NCBI GenBank assembly: GCA_023422005.1
Contig: JAEZSC010000011.1
Coordinates: 1 to 39,708, forward strand
Direction: 5' to 3'
Length of the DNA stretch: 39,708 bases
From: Bacillota bacterium
GTDB taxonomy: Bacteria; Bacillota; Clostridia; Christensenellales; UMGS416
Each line of letters starts with the position of its first letter. Within the stretch, counting starts at the first letter, position 1. A program made the translations under genes and the position numbers. Positions 32,651 to 39,708 of this stretch are shown piece after piece. Under the pieces are notes generated by a model. It was not told where the DNA came from. It searched no databases and worked only from the letters and a program-made list of their open reading frames with translations.

Positions 32651-33112
32651 TCAGTCCCAATTTACCTTTTCGTCCTGGGTCTCTTTTGTGGTCGCCTGCA
32701 TCGCCTCGTTCATAAGATGCAGCATTTCATACTCACTTCGAAATTGGCGGGTCTGTTTGCCTTCGATCCACTGAATGGAGCCTTGCAATGTGGCGTTTTG
32801 CCGGAATAATACCCGGATGACGAAAGTCGGGCCAGCGACGTCTGGGGCGGTGAAATCTGTCGACGTGTTCACAATGGAATCCTTCATGCGCTTCTTCACC
32901 TCCCAAGTGCGATATTGCACGGTCTTCTGCGGATAGCGGTTGGCTGTCAGGTCATTGTCCAGAGCATTGAGCATCTTCCAGATGGAGGGGCAGCAGCTTT
33001 GCCTCCTGGTCACCAGATTGGTCAGATGATAAAGGGGGCTGCCATCCGGCCGTTGCGTGATCAGCAATTTATAAGTGCCTTTTGGATATTTGTCCTGTCG
33101 CTCTGCGACCAT
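32651..33112 (-). CDS. Conserved hypothetical protein upstream of the surface-protein gene
   Basis: 153 aa, no signal or helix, so cytoplasmic. The C-terminal half has a striking motif, FVIRVLFRQNATLQGSIQW followed by RQFRSEYEMLHLMNEAM. I recognise this RQNATxQGxIxW...FRSxxEMxxL layout as recurrent in clostridial proteins, without a known role. The N-terminal half begins KGTYKLLITQR and contains SCCPSIW. AGGAG lies before the ATG. It is 42 bases from the giant surface-protein start with no terminator between, so they form one operon. It may control or accompany surface-protein expression (inference). Confidence 0.75.
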   Translation of the reverse strand: MVAERQDKYPKGTYKLLITQRPDGSPLYHLTNLVTRRQSCCPSIWKMLNALDNDLTANRYPQKTVQYRTWEVKKRMKDSIVNTSTDFTAPDVAGPTFVIRVLFRQNATLQGSIQWIEGKQTRQFRSEYEMLHLMNEAMQATTKETQDEKVNWD

Positions 33113-33195
33113 ATATGAAGCTCCTTGGCGGTGTTATCTTACAAAAAAGGTTTCTGTATACAAACATAACACAGAGCGTTCTTTTTCCATTCTTA

Positions 33196-33211
33196 TGGCA
33201 GTCTTCTGCCA
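33196..33211. promoter_or_regulatory. Palindromic operator candidate
   Basis: TGGCAG-TCTT-CTGCCA, a perfect 6-base dyad about 85 bases before the 153-aa gene, between it and the BTAD-regulator terminator. Its position suggests a regulator site for the surface-protein operon. No clear consensus promoter is seen in this 284-base gap; TTTGTA-N17-TAAGAT nearer the gene is the best weak candidate. Confidence 0.4.
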
Positions 33212-33294
33212 ATCTTATTTACAGTTTTTTTAGAATAAAATAAGAGAGAGGCGTCGCGCTGCGCGAAATAAGTGCTCAATGGAACGAGCCGGAT

Positions 33295-33329
33295 AAAAAA
33301 AGGTCTCCCGGCGAAAGTTGCCGGGAGAC
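33295..33329 (-). terminator. Terminator after the BTAD regulator
   Basis: Perfect 10-bp stem (33303-33312 with 33320-33329), seven-base loop, and on the minus strand a run of seven T (33295-33301). Confidence 0.9.
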
Positions 33330-33396
33330 AAACGAGAACATGACTGGGTTGTCTGAATCGCCGACGATGCGAACGTCGTCGGTAATAGGAGGTGGG

Positions 33397-34608
33397 CTAG
33401 ACTGCCTCCGACCGTATTGGGCTAATCTTCTTCTGCAGCAGCAGCGGCATGCCCTGTATGGTCTTGGTGAAGCGTACGGAGATGCGCTGAGAGATCATCT
33501 CGGCATCCTCGAAGGTCAGAGACACCAGCAGCACGAGCATCTGCGCGTCGTTCCACATGCACACGACGTCGCCCTTGCGCAGAGAAGCCGCCAGCACCTG
33601 TTTGAGCGAATGGCGGGCCGCCTTGAGCATGTCTGGCGCGGGTACGCCGTAATTGGCGCTGGACAGCGTCAGCAGCAGCAGGCAGTTGGATTGGCCGTTG
33701 CGCTGCAGGCGGCGGCGCTCCAGCTTGAACATTTCATGGAACACTTCCTCATCGCAGAAATAGGGACCGTCGATGGCGCGGTCATCGTCGCCAAAGGTGC
33801 GCAGGATGGTATCCATGTCGTGCTGCACGAGCTTGGCACTGCCGTTGATCTGAGCATAGGTCTCCTTGAGCTCCGCCGACGGTGAAACGCCCAAATCGCG
33901 ATAGAGCAGCTCCGTGATGTAGCTGTAGTGCATGCGGGCATGGGCGATGCGATTGGTGGCCATAAGCGACCGTAGGAAGGCCACGTGCACCTTCTCGTCG
34001 TAGGGGTCTATAACCATGGCTTTTTCGCACAGTGCAATGATATCATGGTGCAGTTCGTGGCTCTTGTAGTGGGCCAGCAGGGATTCCACGGCGGCGGTGA
34101 ACTTCTGCCGATAGGCCTGGCGCAGCGGAACCGTCCACAGGTCATATTGGGCGTTGGCCAGGAAATCCGCCGTGTACAACGCCAGCGCGTCACGGAACAG
34201 CGCCGGGTCGGGGGCGCTGCCGCGCCGGTTGGCCATGGCGCGCTCAAACAGGTCGTCGAAGGCCTCCACGTCCAGTTCATAGCGGGATTGGGTGTTCCAA
34301 CCGTAGCCGCCGTTGACGAACAGGATGTAACTGGGCTGGCCTTCCACATCCATCATCGTGCGCAGCCGATAGACCAGGTTCTGTATGGCCTTGGCGGGGT
34401 TTTCGCAGCTGCGGCCTTCCCACAGCGCCTCCACGAGCTCGTCGGGCGAGGCAAAAAGGCCGCGATGGGCCAGAAGGTACTTCAGCAAACCCTCCAACTG
34501 GCGGGATCGTTTTAGTTTGTCGGTGAAGACTTCCGTACCCCTGGACGCCCAGAAGACGCCTAACATACGGATAACCAATGGTTGGATCGTTTGCTCATTG
34601 GTGGTCAA
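33397..34608 (-). CDS. BTAD/SARP-type transcriptional regulator with degenerate GGDEF-like C-terminus
   Basis: 403 aa, cytoplasmic. The start is TTG at 34608 with GAGGG upstream. Residues about 10-105 are an OmpR-type winged helix (VIRMLGVFWASRG, LLKYLLAHRG, LVEALWEG, IQNLVYRLR). About 110-265 is the helical BTAD domain (FRDALALYTADFLANAQYDLW, CEKAMVIDPYDEKVHVAFLRSL, YSYITELLYRDLGVSPSAEL). The C-terminal about 290-400 has LRKGDVVCMWNDAQMLVLLVSL, which resembles GGDEF-type domains lacking the GGDEF residues. It sits between the class D sortase and the surface-protein operon on one strand and is a good candidate regulator of both. It has its own promoter and terminator. Confidence 0.87.
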   Translation of the reverse strand: MTTNEQTIQPLVIRMLGVFWASRGTEVFTDKLKRSRQLEGLLKYLLAHRGLFASPDELVEALWEGRSCENPAKAIQNLVYRLRTMMDVEGQPSYILFVNGGYGWNTQSRYELDVEAFDDLFERAMANRRGSAPDPALFRDALALYTADFLANAQYDLWTVPLRQAYRQKFTAAVESLLAHYKSHELHHDIIALCEKAMVIDPYDEKVHVAFLRSLMATNRIAHARMHYSYITELLYRDLGVSPSAELKETYAQINGSAKLVQHDMDTILRTFGDDDRAIDGPYFCDEEVFHEMFKLERRRLQRNGQSNCLLLLTLSSANYGVPAPDMLKAARHSLKQVLAASLRKGDVVCMWNDAQMLVLLVSLTFEDAEMISQRISVRFTKTIQGMPLLLQKKISPIRSEAV

Positions 34609-34691
34609 CTGGAACCCTCTCCCTCAAGTCGTCCTTTAAGCAGCCGGGTCACGGCTGTCCGTGTTACTTGTCCGCTATTTCGCCATATGTC

Positions 34692-34719
34692 AGTATAGCA
34701 TCGGTTCTTTCATTTACAA
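34692..34719 (-). promoter_or_regulatory. Promoter of the BTAD regulator gene
   Basis: Minus strand TTGTAA (34714-34719), 16-base spacer, TATACT (34692-34697). The leader of about 75 bases contains CAGCCG-TGACC-CGGCTG, a small hairpin. Confidence 0.6.
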
Positions 34720-34790
34720 ACGTTCTTTTATGCGGAGCATGATTTATTTATGTCGGATCATGCATCCTGTTCTGGTTTTTCCATTCCTGG

Positions 34791-35519
34791 TTACTGTACG
34801 AGCTCGCATGTCACCAGATATCGCTTGGGCGCCGAGCCGACATAATTGAACGGGTAGCATGTGATCAGCGACATCACAGCCCCGCTGTGCACGGCGAAGA
34901 TGGCCGGATCGTCAGGCTGCACGACTTTCATGTCGGTGACCTTGTAGGTATAACTGTTGCGCGCGCCCTCGAAGACCACCGTTTGGCCCAGCTTAAGGGA
35001 GCCGAAACTGCGGAACACCGTGTTGCGGTGGCCGAAAATCACGCAGTTGCCCGTGCGGCCGGGCAGCGATGTGCGCGGATGGTGCCCGGCGCCGCGGTTC
35101 AGATCCGAGGGCGAAGCACCGTTGATGACCGGCACCCGGCGGCCGCCCAGGCTGTCAAACACCAGAACGCCCATGACGGGTACCTTGCGTGGGGTTTCAC
35201 CCGGTGCGAGTGTGGGGGTGGGCGTGAGCGGCGCCTGCGGTGCGTCCGGCGGCACGGTCAGCTCTGGTTCCTCACCGTCCCCCCAGTCTTCCTCCGGCGG
35301 CGGCGTATAGCCCTCTCGGTCAAAGTCGTCCAGTATCCAGTCGTCGGATGGGTTGGGGGATTCGAGCGCTTCCAGCAGTCCGTCCACAGCCTGCAGGCTG
35401 TTGCGGGTAGCCAGATCGGTCTGTATGATGTTCCACAGGGCGTAGCCCATGGCGCACAGAGCGGCTGCAATCAGCAGCAGCCCGAAAACGCGCAAAATGC
35501 GGCGTAATGGTTCTTTCAT
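34791..35519 (-). CDS. Class D sortase
   Basis: 242 aa, one N-terminal membrane helix (about 10-32), an acidic and Thr/Pro linker (about 55-110) and a catalytic beta-barrel outside. The triad is seen: His in IFGHRNTVF, Cys in LITCYPF and Arg in SAPKRYLV. The strand TYKVTDMKVVQPDD and the motif ITCYPFNYVGSAPKR are those of class D enzymes. It covalently joins surface proteins with an LPxTG-like motif to the wall. The likely client is the giant protein at 24137-32608, whose end carries YQTG and a membrane helix. It has a promoter overlapping the divergent oxidoreductase promoter. Confidence 0.92.
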   Translation of the reverse strand: MKEPLRRILRVFGLLLIAAALCAMGYALWNIIQTDLATRNSLQAVDGLLEALESPNPSDDWILDDFDREGYTPPPEEDWGDGEEPELTVPPDAPQAPLTPTPTLAPGETPRKVPVMGVLVFDSLGGRRVPVINGASPSDLNRGAGHHPRTSLPGRTGNCVIFGHRNTVFRSFGSLKLGQTVVFEGARNSYTYKVTDMKVVQPDDPAIFAVHSGAVMSLITCYPFNYVGSAPKRYLVTCELVQ

Positions 35520-35578
35520 GATGGCATCCCTCTTTTCTCGCAGGAATTCCCTGCGTTTTGTGGAATGATTTTAATTGT

Positions 35579-35619
35579 TTGTACTCTCTAATATACCACT
35601 GTATATTCTGAAGAATCAA
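35579..35619. promoter_or_regulatory. Overlapping divergent promoters
   Basis: Plus strand: TTGTAC (35579-35584), 17 bases, TATATT (35602-35607), for the oxidoreductase gene. Minus strand: TTGATT (35614-35619), 18 bases, TATATT (35590-35595), for the sortase. The two overlap almost fully, so polymerase cannot use both at once. Confidence 0.6.
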
Positions 35620-35635
35620 CTATTTTGGAGGAATG

Positions 35636-36736
35636 ATGAAAAAGCTGAGAATTGCTGTCGTCGGGCTGGCCCATGTGCACGCGCCGGGCATGATGGAGGC
35701 CTTCGCGCAGGACGCCCGCGCGGAACTGACCGCCTGCGCCGACCTGCCCGCGGCGATGCAGCCGCTGTCGGCAGGTCGGGGAACGCGCCTGAGCAATGTG
35801 GCGCTGGCACGGGATCACTACGGCATGGCTGTATATGAAGACGCCGAGCGGTTGCTGTGTGACGTGAAGCCTGACATCATACTGAGCTGCGCCGAGAACA
35901 CCCGCCACTTGGCCGTGGCGGAACTTGCCGCGCGGCACGGCTGCCACCTGGTCTTTGAGAAGCCCATGGCCACCCGTTTTGCCGATGCGCGGCGCATGGC
36001 GGCCTTGATGGAGCAGGCCGGCCGCAAGCTGGTCATCAACTGGCCCACCGCGTGGGGCGGCGTGTTTCAAAAGGCGCGGGATGTCATCGCCGGCGGGGCC
36101 ATAGGCACGGTGCTGCGGCTGCGTTGGACCAACGGCTCATCCTTTGGGCCTTTCAGCTATGGCGAGGGGCTTACCCCCGAGGAGATGGCCGCCGAGTGGT
36201 GGTATCAGCCGGCCCAGGGCGGCGGGGCTTACCTGGACTATTGCGGCTACGGCTGCATGGTCAGCACGATGCTGATCGGCAGCCGGGCCGTGGGCGCCTT
36301 CGGCCTGCGGGCCAACCTGAACAGCCCCTTCGCCCAGGCCGACGACAACGGCATTGTCATCGCCCGCTTCCCCGGCGCTGTCGCCACGATAGAGGGCACC
36401 TGGACGGCCATGAACAAAGTGTCCGACGCGCCCATGGTCGTGCACGGTTCCGAAGGTTCCATGGGTGTATACAACGACCGTATCGAGGTGTTCCGCACGC
36501 GCTTTGGTTATGAGCCCGAAGAGGTGCACGAGGTTACGCCGCTGCCCGAGGGCCGGCGCAACTTTGCCGAAGACCTGCTGCACTGCCTGGAAACCGGGGA
36601 ACCGCTCAACGAGATGGTGGACGTGAAGCTGAACCTGGACATGATGGCGCTGCTGGACGCCGGCATCCGTTCGGCCGCCAGCGGCAGCTTTGAGCTGGTG
36701 GGGGACGAGCATTTTACGGTGGAGGAGATCGGATAA
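35636..36736 (+). CDS. Gfo/Idh/MocA-family oxidoreductase
   Basis: Predicted 366 aa, cytoplasmic NAD(P)-dependent sugar or inositol-type dehydrogenase. An N-terminal Rossmann fold (LRIAVVGLAHVHAPGM) is followed by the catalytic-region motif FEKPMATRFADA with the conserved Lys. The C-terminal domain contains YLDYCGYGCM and IEGTW. Two adjacent ATGs exist; 35636 leaves a better distance from TGGAGG than 35633. The substrate cannot be told from sequence. It is transcribed alone, divergently from the sortase; a palindromic repeat and a terminator follow. Confidence 0.88.
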   Translation: MKKLRIAVVGLAHVHAPGMMEAFAQDARAELTACADLPAAMQPLSAGRGTRLSNVALARDHYGMAVYEDAERLLCDVKPDIILSCAENTRHLAVAELAARHGCHLVFEKPMATRFADARRMAALMEQAGRKLVINWPTAWGGVFQKARDVIAGGAIGTVLRLRWTNGSSFGPFSYGEGLTPEEMAAEWWYQPAQGGGAYLDYCGYGCMVSTMLIGSRAVGAFGLRANLNSPFAQADDNGIVIARFPGAVATIEGTWTAMNKVSDAPMVVHGSEGSMGVYNDRIEVFRTRFGYEPEEVHEVTPLPEGRRNFAEDLLHCLETGEPLNEMVDVKLNLDMMALLDAGIRSAASGSFELVGDEHFTVEEIG

Positions 36737-36747
36737 GCAACGGCGTG

Positions 36748-36836
36748 CTCAGGGGGATTCTTCGGGCGTTTTGCGCCCTCAGAACGACAGCAAGAGGTTC
36801 AGCCATACCTAACGTTTCCGCGAAGAATCCCCTGAG
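36748..36836. repeat. Palindromic intergenic repeat element
   Basis: Outer arms CTCAGGGGGATTCTTCG (36748-36764) and CGAAGAATCCCCTGAG (36821-36836) are inverted copies except one extra G. Inside are GGGCG-TTTTG-CGCCC and CTCAGAACGACAG. This GGATTCTTCG...CTCAGAAtGACA layout is known from dispersed repeats of many Firmicute genomes, so a multi-copy REP/MITE-like element is likely. Confidence 0.6.
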
Positions 36837-36853
36837 AAAGTGGCACTGTACAG

Positions 36854-36886
36854 CGAAGGCTCGCCGGCGTTGCCGGCGGGCCTTCG
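36854..36886. terminator. Bidirectional hairpin between convergent genes
   Basis: 15-bp stem (36854-36868 with 36872-36886) with one T-G pair and a three-base loop. It lies 12 bases past the potD stop and serves both convergent units; T runs are short. Confidence 0.55.
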
Positions 36887-36898
36887 TTATTACTTGTA

Positions 36899-37954
36899 TC
36901 AGTTTGAGCCTTTAAGCCGCGTCCACACGTCCTCGTACCGGGCGGTGGCCTCGTCGCCCAGGTCGCGGTAGGCGGTCAGGCGGGCCTGCTCCTCGGGCGT
37001 GGCGTAATAGGCCGGGATGGCCTTGAGCTCCTCGGAGAGCTGGTCGTAGGCGGCCTTCTCCGGTGTGGAATAGCCGATGTACTCGGCGTTGCGCGCGGCG
37101 ATGTCCGGGCGCAACATGAAGTCGATGAACTTCATGGCCTCTTCCTTGTGCTTGGCATTCTTTACGATGCACAGGTTGTCCATGAAGATGTTGCTGCCCT
37201 CCTTGGGGATGCTGTAGGCGAACTGCTCCGGCGAATCGGCTTCCTGGGCGATCAGCACGGCGTCGCCGGAATACACCACGGCCATGGCCGCTTCGCCGGC
37301 CAGTATCTTGTCGCGGGTGTCGTCCAGCGTGTAGGAGAGCACCAGCGGCTTCTGGGCGATCAGCGCTTCCTCGGCGGTCTTGAGTGCGGCATCGTCGGTG
37401 GCGTTGGGCTGCAGGCCCTTGTAGAGCAGCGCCACGGAGATGGAATCCCGGGAGCTGTCATACATCAGGATCTGCTTTTTGTATTTCTCGTTCCACAATA
37501 TGGACCAACTGTCCACCGGGTCGGAAACCATCTCGGTGTTGTAGATGATACCCACGGTGCCCCACATATAGGGTACGGAGAACTTGCCTTCGGGGTCGAA
37601 GGCCATCTTCTGGAACTGCGGGTCCACGTTCTGGAAGTTGGTCAGCTTGCTGCGGTCGATCTCAGCGAGCATGTCCTTTCTGGCCATGCGCTCTACCATA
37701 TAGTCCGAGGGAACGATGACGTCATACTGGGAGGAACTGCCGGTAAGCTTGGCGTAAAGCTCCTCGTTGCTGGAGAACATCGAGTAGTTGACCTTGATAC
37801 CGGTCTCCTTCTCGAAGTCCGCGATGACGTCCTCACCGATGTAGTCGCCCCAATTGTAGACGTTGAGCACCTTTTGGGGGCTGCCGCAGCCGGCCAGCGC
37901 GAACACCGGCAGCAGAACCAGCACGGCCAGGAGGAGGCAGAAGGATTTTTTCAT
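36899..37954 (-). CDS. potD: Spermidine/putrescine-binding lipoprotein of an ABC importer
   Basis: 351 aa. Lipoprotein signal ending in lipobox LAGC (cysteine about 23), so it is tethered outside the membrane. The periplasmic-binding fold of PotD is clear: VLNVYNWGDYIGEDVI, KVNYSMFSSNEELYAKL, YDVIVPSDYMVERM, PYMWGTVGIIYN and DNLCIVKNAKHKEEAMKFIDFML. It captures polyamines and hands them to PotBC. Fourth and last gene of the potABCD unit, 79 bases after potC. Confidence 0.93.
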   Translation of the reverse strand: MKKSFCLLLAVLVLLPVFALAGCGSPQKVLNVYNWGDYIGEDVIADFEKETGIKVNYSMFSSNEELYAKLTGSSSQYDVIVPSDYMVERMARKDMLAEIDRSKLTNFQNVDPQFQKMAFDPEGKFSVPYMWGTVGIIYNTEMVSDPVDSWSILWNEKYKKQILMYDSSRDSISVALLYKGLQPNATDDAALKTAEEALIAQKPLVLSYTLDDTRDKILAGEAAMAVVYSGDAVLIAQEADSPEQFAYSIPKEGSNIFMDNLCIVKNAKHKEEAMKFIDFMLRPDIAARNAEYIGYSTPEKAAYDQLSEELKAIPAYYATPEEQARLTAYRDLGDEATARYEDVWTRLKGSN

Positions 37955-38033
37955 TACACTAGACTCCTTTATGCTTTTCGCGTCCGATGCTGTGGCATCG
38001 TACGCGATTTAGACGACTTGTTCTTGTCGTGGA

Positions 38034-38846
38034 TCACAGGTTCTCCGGGATGCCCTCTCGAGCCTTGTTGCTGGCCTGGGCGCGCTCGGTACGCCGGTTG
38101 ACCAGCAGCAGCAGAGACAGCACCGTGGCGAACATCAGCGTCATCAGCGCGTACATGGAGGGGTTGATGCCGCGCCGGGCGGCGGAATAGATATAGATGG
38201 ACAGATTCTGCACGCTGCTGGACGTAAAGAAGCTGATGACGAAGTCGTCGATGGACAGCGTGAAGGCCAGTATGAGCCCGGTGATCACGCCGGGCATGAT
38301 CTGCGGCAGGATGACCCGGCGCAGCGCCATGCCCGGCGTGGCGCCAAGGTCCAGCGCGGCCTCGTAGACATTGCGGTCCATCTGGGTCAGCTTGGGCATC
38401 ACCGAGAAGATCACATAGGGTATGTTGAAAACGACATGGGCCATCAGCATTGTCAGGAACCCCAGCTCCAGGCGCATGGCGATGAACAGGATCATCAGCG
38501 AAATGCCCGTCACGATATCCGGGTTGATGACCGGCAGGTAGGAGATGTTGAGCACCAGCGTGCGGATGCCCTTGCGCATGCCGTAAAGACCGATGGCCGC
38601 CAGCGTGCCGATGACCGTCGCGATGATCGAGGACAGCACTGCCACCAGCAGCGTCGTCGTAAGCGCCGAGAGGATCTCCGGATTGCGAAACAGCTGCTCG
38701 TACCACTTGAACGTGAACCCGCCCCACGTGGCGCGGCTCTTGGAGTTGCTGAAGCTGAACACCGTGAGCATCACGATGGGCGCGTACAGAAAGGCCAGCA
38801 TCAAGCCAAGATAGGTGCCCTTGAAGAAGGAGAGCCAACGCTTCAT
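38034..38846 (-). CDS. potC: Polyamine ABC transporter permease PotC
   Basis: 270 aa, six membrane helices. It has the typical PotC start and the permease EAA loop YEAALDLGATPGMALRRVILPQIMPG, which docks on the PotA ATPase. The ATG at 38846 overlaps the end of potB (ATGA at 38843-38846). Normal length for the family. Confidence 0.93.
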   Translation of the reverse strand: MKRWLSFFKGTYLGLMLAFLYAPIVMLTVFSFSNSKSRATWGGFTFKWYEQLFRNPEILSALTTTLLVAVLSSIIATVIGTLAAIGLYGMRKGIRTLVLNISYLPVINPDIVTGISLMILFIAMRLELGFLTMLMAHVVFNIPYVIFSVMPKLTQMDRNVYEAALDLGATPGMALRRVILPQIMPGVITGLILAFTLSIDDFVISFFTSSSVQNLSIYIYSAARRGINPSMYALMTLMFATVLSLLLLVNRRTERAQASNKAREGIPENL

Positions 38847-39652
38847 ATGAGCTGCCCCCTTTGCTGCTCGTTGCCGCCCAGGCGGTTCATCACCGCCATG
38901 GACAGCAGCATCAGCGCCATCATGATCACGCTGAGCGCCGAGCCGAAGCTCCAATCGGCGGTCTGCAGAAACTGCTGCTCTATGAGGTCGCCGAACAGCA
39001 TGAACTGTGAGCCGCCCAGCAGCCGGGAGATCACGAACGTCGTGACCGCCGGCATGAACACCATCGTGATGCCGGAAATGACGCCGGGCAGGCTCAGCGG
39101 CAGGATCACCCGGCGGAACACCGCCACCGGGTTGGCGCCCAGGTCGCCGGCGGCTTCGATGAGCGAGCGGTCCATCTTGCGCAGCACCGTCATGATCGGC
39201 AGGATCATGAAGGGCAGGAAATTATATACCATGCCCAGCAGCACCGCGCCCGGCGTATACAGCAGCGTCATCTGCGCAAAGCCCAGCGCCTGCAGCGCCT
39301 TGTTTACCACGCCGGTGTTCTCCAGTATGCTCATCCACGCGTAGGTGCGCAGCAAAAAGTTCATCCACATGGGCAATATGAACAGCAGCGCCAGAACGCT
39401 GCCTTCGCGGCGTTTGGAAAGCAGATAGGCCGTGGGATAACCCAGCGCCAGGCAGATGGCCGTGCACAACACAGCCATCCACAGGCTGCGCAGCAGAATG
39501 CCGATGTACAGAGGGTCGAAAAATTTACGGAAGTGCTCCAGCGTGAAGCCGTCGGCGCTGCGGGTGGAGAAGTACAGCAGCAGCACCAGCGGCGCCACCG
39601 TGAACAGCGCCATCCATACGATATAGGGAGAGGCGTACCATTTGAGCTTCAT
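38843..39652 (-). CDS. potB: Polyamine ABC transporter permease PotB
   Basis: 269 aa, six membrane helices, with the EAA loop IEAAGDLGANPVAVFRRVILPLSLPG and helix GSALSVIMMALMLLSMAV near the end. It forms the membrane channel with PotC. Its ATG lies one base after the potA stop, and its end overlaps potC. FLLRTYAWMSIL is a usual PotB segment. Confidence 0.93.
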   Translation of the reverse strand: MKLKWYASPYIVWMALFTVAPLVLLLYFSTRSADGFTLEHFRKFFDPLYIGILLRSLWMAVLCTAICLALGYPTAYLLSKRREGSVLALLFILPMWMNFLLRTYAWMSILENTGVVNKALQALGFAQMTLLYTPGAVLLGMVYNFLPFMILPIMTVLRKMDRSLIEAAGDLGANPVAVFRRVILPLSLPGVISGITMVFMPAVTTFVISRLLGGSQFMLFGDLIEQQFLQTADWSFGSALSVIMMALMLLSMAVMNRLGGNEQQRGQLI

Positions 39653-39653
39653 G

Positions 39654-39708
39654 TCAGGCTCCCTTGCGCATGACGTGGATGTCCTCGGGCCGCACGATGA
39701 GGCCCACG
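39654..39708 (-). CDS. potA: PotA ATPase C-terminus (gene continues outside window)
   Basis: Only the last 17 codons are present: VGLIVRPEDIHVMRKGA. IRPEDIHV is the usual end of the PotA regulatory domain, and the position before potBCD fits. Most of the ATPase lies beyond the window. Confidence 0.8.
   Translation of the reverse strand, partial: VGLIVRPEDIHVMRKGA

Overview
The window looks like a chromosomal segment of a moderately high-GC anaerobic Firmicute of the Clostridia type. Evidence: strong GGAGG ribosome sites, TTGACA/TATAAT-type promoters, lipobox lipoproteins, a class D sortase with SpaA/Cna_B adhesin domains, a BTAD regulator, a class I c-di-GMP riboswitch and CxxC-x17-CxxC zinc-ribbon proteins. 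No rRNA is present, so the lineage cannot be fixed further.

The most notable content is at 416-5543. An arsR-acr3-CoA-disulfide-reductase/rhodanese operon (+) converges on a marR-hgcA-hgcB operon (-). HgcA carries the diagnostic NVWCAAGK cap-helix motif and a C-terminal membrane domain. HgcB carries two 4Fe-4S motifs, including CMECGACARNC. This is the gene pair required for mercury methylation. The HgcA here has a long N-terminal tail with four cysteine pairs, and the preceding MarR-type regulator has paired cysteines, so both may sense or bind a thiophilic metal.

5797-8153 (-) is an operon of two zinc-ribbon proteins and one unknown protein. A tRNA-Ala(CGC) follows at 8387, with a degenerate second copy of its 3' end 163 bases downstream. 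8801-11642 encodes a hybrid histidine kinase with HPt domain and a REC-LuxR regulator. 11794-16610 is a run of membrane and lipoprotein genes ending in DUF3137 and LemA. 16807-20545 has a serpin lipoprotein, a GH43 glycosidase and a secreted CAP-domain protein behind a c-di-GMP riboswitch.

20882-23954 is visibly AT-richer and holds two near-duplicate genes, a CxxC-motif gene resembling SitI6-type immunity proteins, and several very small membrane ORFs missed by a length cut-off. It reads as an acquired immunity-type island.

24137-35519 is a cell-surface locus: class D sortase, BTAD regulator, a conserved 153-aa protein and a giant surface protein. The giant gene (2823 codons) has 16 tandem domains of about 114 aa, then SpaA domains and a C-terminal anchor. 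It is interrupted by one in-frame TAA at codon 552, where sister repeats have GAA.

35636-39708 has a divergent Gfo/Idh/MocA oxidoreductase and the 3' end of a potABCD polyamine-uptake operon (-).
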